Assembly: GCF_009360615.1 (NCBI RefSeq)
Contig: NZ_SPEY01000007.1
Coordinates: forward strand, 1 to 64,000
Length of the DNA: 64,000 bases
From: Comamonas sp.
GTDB taxonomy: Bacteria > Pseudomonadota > Gammaproteobacteria > Burkholderiales > Burkholderiaceae_C
Direction of reading: 5' to 3'
The position numbers and the translations under genes are program-made. Positions within the stretch are counted from its first letter, which is position 1. Each line of letters begins with the position of its first letter. Positions 9,388 to 18,150 of the stretch are shown one piece after another. Under the pieces are notes generated by a model. That model was given only the letters and a program-made list of their open reading frames with translations. It was not told where the DNA came from and did not search any database.

Positions 9388-10365
9388 TCAGCCCCGGGGC
9401 AAGTCCGCCTGAGCGGCAGTCTGCGTCCTTGCCACCCATTCGCGCAGGGCGACGCTTTCCTCATCCTCGCGGGTTTCGATGGCGTCGGCCACAATGCGGT
9501 TGAAGGCGTCGAGCGCCGATGGCAGCGTGCGCCCTGCACGCACATAGACGCCGAGTTCGGAGTACAGCGTGGTGGGGGTGTCCAGCGGCACATGGACCAG
9601 CCGGCCTTCGCGCAGTTCGCGCTCCAGCCCCAGGCGGCTCTGGAAAAAAATGCCCACGCCGCGTTCGGCAAGGCTTTTGGCCAGCTCGATGGACGAGGTT
9701 TCCAGCAATACCTGCAATGCACGTTTGTGGTGCGCCAGCAGGGGCTGCAGCAGCTCGTGCATGGAGAGTTCGGGCGTTGGCAGAATCAGCGGAAAGGCCG
9801 CGCATTGTGCAAAGTCCACGCGCTCCAGCAGGGCGATCGGGTGCTTGGGCGGCACGATGGCGCCCAGCGCAAAGCGGCCCATGGTGCATTGGCGCAGATT
9901 GTCGTGGCGCCTGACCGAAAAGCCTATGCCCACGTCCGCATCACCCTGAATCACGGCCTGTGCCGCCTGCTGGGAGCCGCAGGTGCGCACATGGATCTGG
10001 ATCGTCGGGTAGCGCCGGTGCATCTGCGTGAGCACGGCCGGCATCAGGTCGGCGTTCAGGCCTTCCACGGCGGCCACGCTGACCGAGCCGCGACGCACGC
10101 CGCGCAGCAGCTCCAGTTCGGTGCTGAGGCGGTGCTCGTCCTGCAGCACCGTGATCACATGGCGCGAAAACACTTCGCCAGCAGCCGTGAGCCGCAGGCC
10201 CGAGCTCAGGCGCTCGAACAGCGGGCTGCCGATTTCGTCCTCAAGCTGCAGCAACTGGCGGTTGACTGCCGACGAAGCCACATGAAGATGGCGTGCGGCT
10301 TCCCGTATGGAGCCGCAACGGCGAATCATGTCGAAATAGCGAATGGAGCGGGCGTGAATATGCAT
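9388..10365 (-). CDS. LysR-family transcriptional regulator
   Basis: A 325-residue regulator with an N-terminal winged helix (about 4-65: YFDMIRRCGSIREAARHLHVASSAVNRQLLQLE) and a type-2 periplasmic-binding-fold effector domain (about 90-300). It lies upstream of, and on the same strand as, the oxygenase-to-hydroxylase operon, with a 192-bp gap that probably holds its binding site. It is the obvious candidate activator of that operon. Divergent LysR arrangement is usual; the tandem one here is less common. Confidence 0.88.
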   Translation of the reverse strand: MHIHARSIRYFDMIRRCGSIREAARHLHVASSAVNRQLLQLEDEIGSPLFERLSSGLRLTAAGEVFSRHVITVLQDEHRLSTELELLRGVRRGSVSVAAVEGLNADLMPAVLTQMHRRYPTIQIHVRTCGSQQAAQAVIQGDADVGIGFSVRRHDNLRQCTMGRFALGAIVPPKHPIALLERVDFAQCAAFPLILPTPELSMHELLQPLLAHHKRALQVLLETSSIELAKSLAERGVGIFFQSRLGLERELREGRLVHVPLDTPTTLYSELGVYVRAGRTLPSALDAFNRIVADAIETREDEESVALREWVARTQTAAQADLPRG

Positions 10366-10410
10366 GCTGCCAGAGGCAGCATATGCCGTGCCAGTTCGCT
10401 GGATGGCCGC

Positions 10411-11508
10411 CTACAGCGGCGCGCCGGCCGCCTTGGCGTGCTGGGCGCGGGCCTTGAGCTCGACATCGTCCTCGCGCCCGGTGGGCCAGCCTTGCATATG
10501 CCGTTGGGCAATATCGCTGAGCGCGGTGATCCAGGGCGCACTGTCGTTGAGGCAGTCTATGTATTCGAACTGCTGGCCGCCCGCATGCAGAAAGGCTTCA
10601 CGCGCCTCCTGCTTGATTTCCTCCAGCGTCTCCAGGCAGTCGCTGGTGAAGCCGGGGCAGACCACATCGACACGCCGGACGCCGGCCTGGGCCATGGCAA
10701 TCAGGGAGGGTTCGGTATAGGGCTCCAGCCACTTGGCCTTGCCAAAGCGCGACTGGAAGGTCACCAGATACTGCTCGTTGCCGAGCTTGAGCCGCTCGGC
10801 CAGCAGGCGTGCCGTCTTGTGTGATTCGCAGTGATAGGGGTCGCCCAGATGCAGGGTGCGCTCGGGCACACCATGAAAGCTCATGACCAGCTTGTCCCCG
10901 CGACCATGGGCGCGCCAGTGGGCTTCGATGCGCTGTGCCAGCGCTTCAATATATCCGGCATCGTCGTGGTAGCGGTTGACGAAACGCAGCTCGGGAATAT
11001 GGCGCTGGGTTCTGGCCCAGTCATAGACGGCGTCGAATACGCTGGCCGTGGTCGTGCCCGAGTACTGGGGGTAGAGCGGCAGGATCAGGATGCGCGTCAC
11101 GCCGTCTTTCTTGAGGGCATCCAGCTGGGCCGCAATGGACGGCGTGCCGTAGCGCATGGCCGGCAGCACCAGCACATTGTGACCGCGTTCGCCCAGCCAT
11201 CCGCGCAGCAAGGCGGCCTGGCGCGTGGTCCAGTGCAGCAGCGGGGAGCCGTCCTTTTCATGCCAGACGGTGGCGTATTTGGCGGCCGACTTGGCAGGGC
11301 GGGTCCGCAGGATGATGCCGTGCAGAATCGGCCACCAGGCGAGCCTGGGAATCTCCACCACGCGATCATCGCCAAGAAACTCCGCCAGATACGGGCGCAC
11401 GGCCGCAGCCGTGGGGGCGGCTGGTGTGCCCAGGTTGCACAGCAGGATGCCGGTGCGTGCGGATTGATCGTGGCGGAAGCGGGGTTCGGGCGCAAAGCGT
11501 GATGGCAT
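10411..11508 (-). CDS. hemH: Ferrochelatase
   Basis: A 365-residue ferrochelatase, which inserts Fe2+ into protoporphyrin IX to make protoheme at the cytoplasmic face of the membrane. The family signature is seen as LVMSFHGVPERTLHLGDPY, containing the metal-binding His. A second conserved region is CPGFTSDCLETLEEI, and the N-terminal GILLCNLGTP is also typical. Length is normal for proteobacterial HemH. It is divergently arranged with the HAD phosphatase gene, 72 bp apart, and 45 bp upstream of the LysR gene. Confidence 0.95.
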   Translation of the reverse strand: MPSRFAPEPRFRHDQSARTGILLCNLGTPAAPTAAAVRPYLAEFLGDDRVVEIPRLAWWPILHGIILRTRPAKSAAKYATVWHEKDGSPLLHWTTRQAALLRGWLGERGHNVLVLPAMRYGTPSIAAQLDALKKDGVTRILILPLYPQYSGTTTASVFDAVYDWARTQRHIPELRFVNRYHDDAGYIEALAQRIEAHWRAHGRGDKLVMSFHGVPERTLHLGDPYHCESHKTARLLAERLKLGNEQYLVTFQSRFGKAKWLEPYTEPSLIAMAQAGVRRVDVVCPGFTSDCLETLEEIKQEAREAFLHAGGQQFEYIDCLNDSAPWITALSDIAQRHMQGWPTGREDDVELKARAQHAKAAGAPL

Positions 11509-11580
11509 GGTGCAATTGTGTCAGCTAATCGGATAGGCGCATCCGTTCTGCGGCATTGGGCGGAGCGCTATTCTTCGGGC

Positions 11581-12330
11581 ATGCCATCCCAAGACACCAC
11601 AGACATTGCCATTGAAACCCTGAAGCGCCTGCGCCATAGCGGCCAGATTCGCGCCATCAGCCTGGATCTGGACGACACGCTCTGGCCCATCTGGCCCACG
11701 ATCGCCAAGGCAGAGGCCGTTTTGCTGCAGTGGCTAGCCAAACATGCTCCCGCGACGGCAGAGCATCTGGGCGATACGGACAAGGTGCGCGCCTTGCGCC
11801 ATGAAATCGTGACATTGCGCCCGGATCTGAAAGCCGACCTCAGCGGTTTGCGCCGCGAGTCCATCCGGCTGGCGTTGACCCGCGCCGGCGACGATCCTGC
11901 CCTGGCCGAACCGGCCTTTGACGAGTTCTTTGCCGCTCGCCAGCGGGTCGAACTGTTTGACGACGCCTTGCCGGCGCTGCAGTTTCTCTCGCAGCGCTGG
12001 CCGGTGGTGGCCCTGTCCAATGGCAATGCGAATGTGCATGTGGTGGGTATCGGCGAGCATTTTCGCGCCTCGCTGTCTGCCAGCACAGCCGGCATGGCCA
12101 AACCCGATACGCGGTTTTTCCAGGCCGCAGCGGATGCGGCCGGCGTGGCCCCCGAGCATGTGCTGCACATCGGCGACGATGCGCAGCTGGATGCCCGGGG
12201 CGCCATGGATGCGGGTATGCACGCAGTCTGGCTCAACCGCGGGCAGGTAGCATGGCCTTGCGTGGGTCCTGAACCCCACGTCACAGTCGCCAGCCTTTGG
12301 CAGTTGTGTCAGGGGCTGGCAGATCGTTGA
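11581..12330 (+). CDS. HAD-family hydrolase
   Basis: A 249-residue haloacid dehalogenase-like phosphatase. It has motif I DLDDTLWP with both catalytic Asp residues (about 27-34), motif II LSNGN, motif III Lys in AKPDTRFF, and motif IV HIGDDAQLD. A helical cap lies between motifs I and II (subclass C1). Likely a small-molecule phosphatase similar to YjjG/YigB; the substrate cannot be told. The ATG at 11581 is chosen because an upstream GTG extension at 11518 would overlap the divergent hemH promoter region. Confidence 0.85.
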   Translation: MPSQDTTDIAIETLKRLRHSGQIRAISLDLDDTLWPIWPTIAKAEAVLLQWLAKHAPATAEHLGDTDKVRALRHEIVTLRPDLKADLSGLRRESIRLALTRAGDDPALAEPAFDEFFAARQRVELFDDALPALQFLSQRWPVVALSNGNANVHVVGIGEHFRASLSASTAGMAKPDTRFFQAAADAAGVAPEHVLHIGDDAQLDARGAMDAGMHAVWLNRGQVAWPCVGPEPHVTVASLWQLCQGLADR

Positions 12331-12375
12331 CCGGGACGAGCGGGAGCTTTGCGGGTCAGCGAACAAGGACCGCCT

Positions 12376-13224
12376 ATGCCTACCTGTCTGTCTGCCTGCC
12401 TTCTCACGCCACCTCCGCTGGCACCTGTGCGAACCATTGCCTGGAGCCGGCCTCTGGTGTGGCTGTCCAGAGCCTTGCAGGACATTTCTAAGGCTCCGTT
12501 AATCAGTCTGGCTCATGGTCTGGCCTTGATCCTGATCGGTGCAGCAATCCTGACCCTGGGGCACAATCGCTTCTGGTTGATGGCAGGAGCCTTGTCGGGC
12601 TTTCTGGTGGTGGGGCCTCTGGTGGCCACCAGCCTCTATGCCATCAGCCGGGCCATCGAGCGCGGTGAGGTGGCAGACTGGGGTCTGATCCGCCGCACCT
12701 GGACGCAATGGCAGAGCTGCCATGCCACGGGCCGGGGAGGGTACTGGTGCATGGTTCGGTTTGGTGCCTTGCTGGCGCTGGCGGCCACGGGCTGGGTGCT
12801 GATTTCTGCGTCGCTGATCACCGTGATGTCGCCCGTGCGTGTGCAAACCCTGCAGGATTTCATGGTGCATGTCGTGCTGGCCAGAGATGGTCAGCTGTTT
12901 GTGCAATGGATGGCTTTGGGCAGCTTTCTGGCTGCTCCGATTTTTGCGTCCAGTGTGGTGGCCATGCCGCTGATGCTGGACAGGCGAGTGACCGTGCGTC
13001 AGGCCGTGTTGACCAGTTGGTCCGTGGTGCTGGCCAACCCGGGCCCTATGGCCTTGTGGGCGGCGCTGATTGTGATGTTGACTTTGCTGGGCCTTGGCAG
13101 CTATCTGCTGGGGCTGTTGGTTGTGATGCCCCTGCTGGGCCATGCCAGCTGGCATGCCTATCGCGACCTGGTGGATGCCTCTGCATTCCCCGCCAGGGAG
13201 GACGCGACGGGGCCTGTCGTCTGA
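12376..13224 (+). CDS. DUF2189 multi-pass membrane protein
   Basis: A 282-residue inner-membrane protein with about six hydrophobic stretches (for example GLALILIGAAILTLG, GFLVVGPLVATSLYAIS, ALLALAATGWVLISAS, LIVMLTLLGLGSYLLGLLVVMPLLGHASWHAYRDLV). The terminal GHASWHAYRDLV is typical of DUF2189 proteins, which are common in betaproteobacteria. No function is known. AAGGA 6 nt before the ATG supports the start. A small membrane protein gene follows after 47 bp. Confidence 0.8.
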   Translation: MPTCLSACLLTPPPLAPVRTIAWSRPLVWLSRALQDISKAPLISLAHGLALILIGAAILTLGHNRFWLMAGALSGFLVVGPLVATSLYAISRAIERGEVADWGLIRRTWTQWQSCHATGRGGYWCMVRFGALLALAATGWVLISASLITVMSPVRVQTLQDFMVHVVLARDGQLFVQWMALGSFLAAPIFASSVVAMPLMLDRRVTVRQAVLTSWSVVLANPGPMALWAALIVMLTLLGLGSYLLGLLVVMPLLGHASWHAYRDLVDASAFPAREDATGPVV

Positions 13225-13271
13225 GTGTTTGGCGGCCAGGGCCTGGCAAAGGCTGTAAGGACCTGGTTGTC

Positions 13272-13487
13272 GTGATATTCGGTTATACGGAAGAGCAGAT
13301 TGCCCACTTTTTCCTGACCTGGGGCGTGGGCGCCTTCATCTTGTTCATGGTGTTCATCATCCTGCAGCTGGCGCGTCAGTCCAAGGCAGGCAAGTTCGGC
13401 ACCTTTGTGATTTTTCTGGGTCTGGGCGTGGGCTTTGTCGGCTATCTCGCCAAAATCATCATCCAGTGGTGGATAGAGAGCCACTGA
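13272..13487 (+). CDS. DUF2788 small membrane protein
   Basis: A 71-residue protein starting with GTG at 13272, with TAAGGA about 10 nt upstream. It contains two hydrophobic helices (FILFMVFIILQLA and FVIFLGLGVGFVGYLAKIII) joined by a short basic loop, and ends WWIESH. The size and two-helix layout match DUF2788, a family of short betaproteobacterial inner-membrane proteins of unknown role. It may be co-transcribed with the DUF2189 gene. Confidence 0.75.
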   Translation: MIFGYTEEQIAHFFLTWGVGAFILFMVFIILQLARQSKAGKFGTFVIFLGLGVGFVGYLAKIIIQWWIESH

Positions 13488-13608
13488 GCCGCGCCACGCG
13501 CTGTGCCATAGGGCGCTGACCGGCCCAGGAGATCGCGCAAGGCCGGCCCCGCAATGAGGATTTCTCACCCCTTCCGAAAAGAAGGGGGAAGGCGAGATGC
13601 CTCGGGGT

Positions 13609-14631
13609 TCAACCCGGTTTCACCTGTGCGCGCTTGAGCACTTTTTGCCAGCGGTTCTGTTCCGCGGCGATGAACTGTGCAAACTGCTCTGGGGTGCTTC
13701 CAATGGGCTCGGCCGCATCGCCCTGCAGGCGCTTGAGCGCATCAGGTGCCTTGACGGCCTTGGCGCATTCTGCGGCCAGCTTGTCCACATGGGCGCGAGG
13801 CAGGCTGGAAGGGGCCAGCATGCCGTACCACTGGGTCATCTCGAAGCCTGCAAAGCCCTGCTCGGCCACCGTCGGGACGTCAGGCAGTTGCGGCAGTCGC
13901 TTGGTCGAGCCGGTGGCGATGCAGCGCACCTTGCCGGCCTTGATGAAGGGCAGCAGTGCAGCGGCACCGACCGAGGCCGCGTCAAGACGGCCCGAGAGCA
14001 GGTCGGTCATCATCGGACCGGTGCCGCGATACGGTACATGGAGCATGAAGATGTCGGCCGTCATCTTCAGATATTCGAACGCCAGGTGACCTGCGCTGCC
14101 ATTGCCTGCGGAGCCATAGCTGAGTTTGCCGGGGTTTTTCTTGGCGTAGGCCACCAGATCCGCGATGTTCCTGACGGGCAGATCGGGATGCACCACATAG
14201 AGGCTGGGAACCTTGGCCAGCAGGCTCACAGGCACAAAGTCCTTTTTCGGGTCCCAGGACAGCTTGTCGAAAATATAGGGGTTCACGGCCAGTGTTCCGA
14301 TATGGCCGAGGATGACCGTGCTCTGGTCATCGGCGCGAGCCACTTCCTGCATGGCGATGTTGCCCGCAGCGCCGGGCTTGTTGTCCACGAATACGTTCTG
14401 GCCGATGGTCTTGGACAGTTCGGCCGCAGTGGAGCGGGCCACGATTTCAGAGCTTCCGCCCGGTGCGAACGGTACGACAAAGCGGATCGGACGGCTGGGC
14501 CAGCTGTCATCGGCAGCGCGGGCCAGGCCGGGCAGCAGGCTGCTGCAGGCCAGGGCTCCGGCGCCGGTCAGCAGATGGCGGCGCGAAATGCTCAGAACTT
14601 CGCGCGTGGAATGGTCGAACGTGGATGCCAT
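13609..14631 (-). CDS. Bug-family tripartite tricarboxylate transporter receptor
   Basis: A 340-residue periplasmic receptor of the Bug family. The N-terminus carries a Tat-like SRRHLL followed by a hydrophobic stretch and ALARA cleavage, then WPSRPIRFVVPFAPGGSSEIVAR. That is the conserved Bug opening, with the two-beta-strand carboxylate clamp. The start is set at 14631 (GGAG 5 nt upstream). Bug receptors bind carboxylates or other small polar ligands. No TctA/TctB membrane partners are nearby, as is usual for Bug orphans in this family of bacteria. The ligand is unknown. Confidence 0.88.
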   Translation of the reverse strand: MASTFDHSTREVLSISRRHLLTGAGALACSSLLPGLARAADDSWPSRPIRFVVPFAPGGSSEIVARSTAAELSKTIGQNVFVDNKPGAAGNIAMQEVARADDQSTVILGHIGTLAVNPYIFDKLSWDPKKDFVPVSLLAKVPSLYVVHPDLPVRNIADLVAYAKKNPGKLSYGSAGNGSAGHLAFEYLKMTADIFMLHVPYRGTGPMMTDLLSGRLDAASVGAAALLPFIKAGKVRCIATGSTKRLPQLPDVPTVAEQGFAGFEMTQWYGMLAPSSLPRAHVDKLAAECAKAVKAPDALKRLQGDAAEPIGSTPEQFAQFIAAEQNRWQKVLKRAQVKPG

Positions 14632-14780
14632 GGTGTCTCCGTTGCTTTGGGCTCTATTCGGCTGAGGGCTTGCCTCTCCAGCCATGGTTGCAACTATGGC
14701 TGTCAAATCGCTGTCAAACCTGTTGCAGCAGGACTGTCCAGGCATCAGGATTGTCCTGATAGGGTTTGCGCTAGAGTTGC

Positions 14781-16127
14781 TCATCCCAGGGCCATCCGGG
14801 CCAGGTCTTCGGCAGCCGTGGCTCCGCAGCGCACCGCACCTTCCAGCGTCGCCGGGTAGGGGCCGCTTACATAGTCGCCGCAAGCCCAGAGGCCATGGCC
14901 GAGTTCCATGCCGGGGCGCCTCACGCCGGGTCTGCAGGCAAATGTGGCACGCTTTTCCACCACGGTCAGCACTGCCTGAATGTCCTCCCAGCCCAGTTGT
15001 TGACGGGCTTGCTCCAGCACCTGCTTCTCCAGGGCCAGGCGATCCGTGCGGCAGTCGCTGATGACAAAGGCCATCAGTCCTTGCTGGGCAGCTTCTGCGG
15101 GTCGCAAGTGCCCGCGGTCAAACACGAACTGGGCCGGAGCCTGCGTTGCGGGCTGCAGTGCCAGCCAGGGCAGCTCGGCGGCAAGGCGATGGCGGGTGCG
15201 GGCATAGACGGTGCCAATGGCCGTGTGCTCCAGGGCCAGTGCGCTCTGTGCCCAGTGCTGGTAACGCACGCCGTCGCGCGCGGGCAGGCGCGGATCTTCG
15301 GCCGCCAGCAGGGCCAGGCGAGCGGCTTCCTGCGGCGGGCAGGCCAGCAGTACGGCATCAAAGCGCAATTGCTCAAGCACCGGTGCAAGGGCGGGGTTGG
15401 CGCTGCGCAGCAGCCATTGCGGTCCCTGGGGACTCAGTTCCTGGATGCGGCTGGCCCTGTGCACGGCATGGCCGCGGCCCTGAAGCCATTGCGCAGCCGG
15501 GATGGGAAACAGATCGCCCAGGCCGCTGCGCGGCACCAGAAAGTGCGAGCCGCCCGTGCCGGCAAACAGCGCGTCATGCAGCACCCGCAAGAAGATGCTG
15601 CCACTTGCCTGCACGGCCGGAAGATTGAGGGCTGATACACACAGCGGCTCGATGAACTCGTCGAGCAGGCGCCCAGGCAGACCACTGCAGATATCGGCAA
15701 CGGTTGCCGTCTCCGCGCAGCGAAAGCCCTGCACCCGCCAGCGCAGCGCGCGGCCCAGAAGGGCGGCACGTTCACGCAGTGACCAGCCGCTCGCTGCGGC
15801 AATGCCGATCAAGGCGTCCAGTGGTGCCGGCAGGTTGGGAAAGGACAAGCCGCTGCCCTGGGCGTAACGCATGGCAAGTGGTCTGCGCAGCAAGGCATGC
15901 TCGGGCGCAGCGCCCACTGCGCGCATGAGTCGCAGGCACTCGGCATAGGCACCAATCAGGATATGCTGGCCGTTGTCGGCCAGGGTTGCGCCCGGCAGTT
16001 CCAGATTGCGGGCCCGACCGCCCAGTTGGCGGCCGGCTTCGAAAACCGTGGGCTGATGGCCGTTGAGAGAGAGCTGTACCGCGGCGGCCATGCCGGCCCA
16101 TCCGCCACCGATGATGGCAACGTGCAT
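14781..16127 (-). CDS. hpnE: Hydroxysqualene dehydroxylase
   Basis: A 448-residue flavoprotein with the N-terminal FAD dinucleotide motif AIIGGGWAGMAAAVQL (about 4-19) and GGRAR. The C-terminal FAD contact is WACGDYVSGPYPATLEGAVRCG. This matches HpnE, which reduces hydroxysqualene to squalene. It is the last gene of the hpnC-hpnD-hpnE set and lies 9 bp after hpnD. Together the three make squalene from farnesyl diphosphate for hopanoid synthesis. No squalene-hopene cyclase gene is in the window. Confidence 0.92.
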   Translation of the reverse strand: MHVAIIGGGWAGMAAAVQLSLNGHQPTVFEAGRQLGGRARNLELPGATLADNGQHILIGAYAECLRLMRAVGAAPEHALLRRPLAMRYAQGSGLSFPNLPAPLDALIGIAAASGWSLRERAALLGRALRWRVQGFRCAETATVADICSGLPGRLLDEFIEPLCVSALNLPAVQASGSIFLRVLHDALFAGTGGSHFLVPRSGLGDLFPIPAAQWLQGRGHAVHRASRIQELSPQGPQWLLRSANPALAPVLEQLRFDAVLLACPPQEAARLALLAAEDPRLPARDGVRYQHWAQSALALEHTAIGTVYARTRHRLAAELPWLALQPATQAPAQFVFDRGHLRPAEAAQQGLMAFVISDCRTDRLALEKQVLEQARQQLGWEDIQAVLTVVEKRATFACRPGVRRPGMELGHGLWACGDYVSGPYPATLEGAVRCGATAAEDLARMALG

Positions 16128-16136
16128 GGTGTGCGC

Positions 16137-16976
16137 TTACATGCGCCCCAGCGCCTGCATCTTCCAGACCAGCCAGAACTTGCGCAGCGGCGTGAGGCTG
16201 ATGCGCTGGTGCAGTACCTGGAAGTTTTCGGACTCGATTTCGCGCAGCAGGGTGCGATAGATGCTGGCCATCATCAGACCGGGTTTTTGCGCGTGACGAT
16301 CCGCGTCGGGCAGCAGGCCGAGTGCCTTGTCATACAGGCTGTGGGCGCGTTCGGCCTGAAATCGCATCAGCGCCGTGAAACGCTCCGAATACTCGCGCTT
16401 GTTGATCTCGTGGGCCTTGACGTCGAACTGCTGCAGTTCGCTGATGGGCAGGTAGATGCGCCCGCGCATGGCATCCTCGCCTACGTCGCGGATGATATTG
16501 GTCAGCTGCAGGGCCTGGCCCAGCGTGTGGGCGTATTCGGTGGTGCGCTCGTCGGTCTGGCCGAAGATGCGGGCGGCGACTTCGCCGACCACGCCGGCGA
16601 CCAGATGGCAGTAGCGCTGCAGGCCGGCAAAGTCCAGATAGCGGGTCTGATCCAGATCCATCTGGCAGCCTTCGATGACGGCCTGCAGATGGCGCTCTTC
16701 GATGCCATAGGTCTTGGCGTGGGGCATCAGTGCCTGCATCACAGGATGGGCGGACTGGCTGGTGAAGGCCCTGTGCACCTCGGTCTTCCACCAGGCCAGC
16801 TTGGTGGCGGCCACGCCGGGGTCCGTGACCTCGTCGACCACGTCATCCACTTCGCGGCAGAAGGCATAGAAAGCCGTGATGGCGGCGCGGCGCTCCTTGG
16901 GCAGGAAGAGAAAGGCGTAATAGAAGCTGCTGCCTGAAGAGGCGGCTTTGTCTTGGACGTACTGATCCGGATTCAT
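16137..16976 (-). CDS. hpnD: Presqualene diphosphate synthase
   Basis: A 279-residue trans-isoprenyl diphosphate synthase of the squalene/phytoene synthase family. The first Asp-rich motif REVDDVVDE is at 41-49 and the second in the region NIIRDVGEDAMRGRIYLP. Short size and the neighbouring hpnC/hpnE identify it as HpnD, which condenses two farnesyl diphosphates to presqualene diphosphate. The hpnC gene ends 132 bp upstream and hpnE starts 9 bp downstream. Confidence 0.92.
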   Translation of the reverse strand: MNPDQYVQDKAASSGSSFYYAFLFLPKERRAAITAFYAFCREVDDVVDEVTDPGVAATKLAWWKTEVHRAFTSQSAHPVMQALMPHAKTYGIEERHLQAVIEGCQMDLDQTRYLDFAGLQRYCHLVAGVVGEVAARIFGQTDERTTEYAHTLGQALQLTNIIRDVGEDAMRGRIYLPISELQQFDVKAHEINKREYSERFTALMRFQAERAHSLYDKALGLLPDADRHAQKPGLMMASIYRTLLREIESENFQVLHQRISLTPLRKFWLVWKMQALGRM

Positions 16977-17108
16977 AGGGGGAGCATTGTCCCATGACCC
17001 GGACCGTTGGCCGATACAACCGTGGAATGTGCAGCGTGCGACTGACCGGTTCTCACAATCAACAGCGTCCTGCGAGGTGACGAAGAGGCTCTGGGCTGTC
17101 TGCTTCGA

Positions 17109-17999
17109 TCACATGCGCATGGCCTGCCAGAGCATGGCGGCCATGTCGCGCTTGCCCAGCTTGATGCGCTGATAGAGGTTGCGCCCCTGCATGGCGTCCA
17201 GCCTGTCCAGAATGCGCAGGCCACCTTGCACGACCAGGCGCAGCTCCCAGCCTGCGCGTCCGGGCAACTGATGCACCAGAGGGGCGCCATGGTGCATGAG
17301 GCTGCGGGCCTGGCGGTTGAGCTCGCCGAGCAGGGACTGCAGCTCGGGCGTCAATGCCGCTGCGTCCGGCCGGATGGCGATTCGCGCAATCCCGTGGCGG
17401 GCCAGGTCTGCATCGGGCAGGTAGTGGCGCTGGCGCGGCAAGTCCTGGCTCAGGTCCTGCCAGAAGTTGATCAGCTGCAGCGCTGTGCAGATGGCATCGC
17501 TCTGGATCAGCGCCCTGGCATTGCCCACGCCGTAGAGATGCAGCAGCAGGCGACCGACCGGGTTGGCCGAGCGGCGGCAATAGTCCAGCAGTTGGGCCAT
17601 GTCGGCGTAGCGGGCCTGGGCGGCCGTCATGCGCACATCCTGTTCGAAGGCGCTGAGCAGGTCGGCCAGCAAGGGCTTGGGCAGACCGTGGGCCTGAACC
17701 TGGACTGCCAGCGGGCCAAAGACATGCGGCCAGGCGGTACGCATCAGCATGGCGGCTTCGCCGGCGCTGCCCAGTTGCTGCAGGTCGGCGGCATATTGCT
17801 GCAGTAGCGCCAGGCGCTGCCCGGCGCTGTGATCGCCCTCATCGGCCAGGTCGTCGGCGGTGCGGGCAAAGTGGTAGATGGCGGCGATGGGGGCACGCAG
17901 CCTCGGCGGACACAGCCAGGAGGCGACGGGAAAGTTTTCGTAATGGTTGATGCTGGCCGGGGCGCTGGCGGCGCGGCTGGCTGGGGGCAGATGGTTCAC
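17109..17999 (-). CDS. hpnC: Hydroxysqualene synthase (squalene synthase HpnC)
   Basis: A squalene/phytoene synthase-family protein. The conserved core opens at INHYENFPVASWLCPPRLR and includes the Asp motif FARTADDLADEGD and a second QLINFWQDLSQD. HpnC converts presqualene diphosphate to hydroxysqualene. The start is uncertain. A GTG at 17999 gives 296 residues; alternatives are ATG 18044 and GTG 18077, none with a strong ribosome site. The efflux adaptor gene is divergent, sharing the roughly 150 bp upstream. Confidence 0.88.
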   Translation of the reverse strand: MNHLPPASRAASAPASINHYENFPVASWLCPPRLRAPIAAIYHFARTADDLADEGDHSAGQRLALLQQYAADLQQLGSAGEAAMLMRTAWPHVFGPLAVQVQAHGLPKPLLADLLSAFEQDVRMTAAQARYADMAQLLDYCRRSANPVGRLLLHLYGVGNARALIQSDAICTALQLINFWQDLSQDLPRQRHYLPDADLARHGIARIAIRPDAAALTPELQSLLGELNRQARSLMHHGAPLVHQLPGRAGWELRLVVQGGLRILDRLDAMQGRNLYQRIKLGKRDMAAMLWQAMRM

Positions 18000-18150
18000 G
18001 CCCGTATTGTGGACCGACCGGAGCGGTTGACGGGGGCGGTCCATAAAAAGGCGGCGCAAAAGCGCACGTGCGTGCACAATCTGCGCTGACTTTGGTGCAC
18101 CAGCCTATCCGGCAGATGCGCTTTTCCTGTTTTTACAAGTCCAGAACACC

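Noticed and set aside
13567-13588. Hairpin CCCCTTC/GAAGGGG between convergent genes as a terminator
   Set aside because: The stem is short and there is no T-run on either side, so I cannot support it as Rho-independent.
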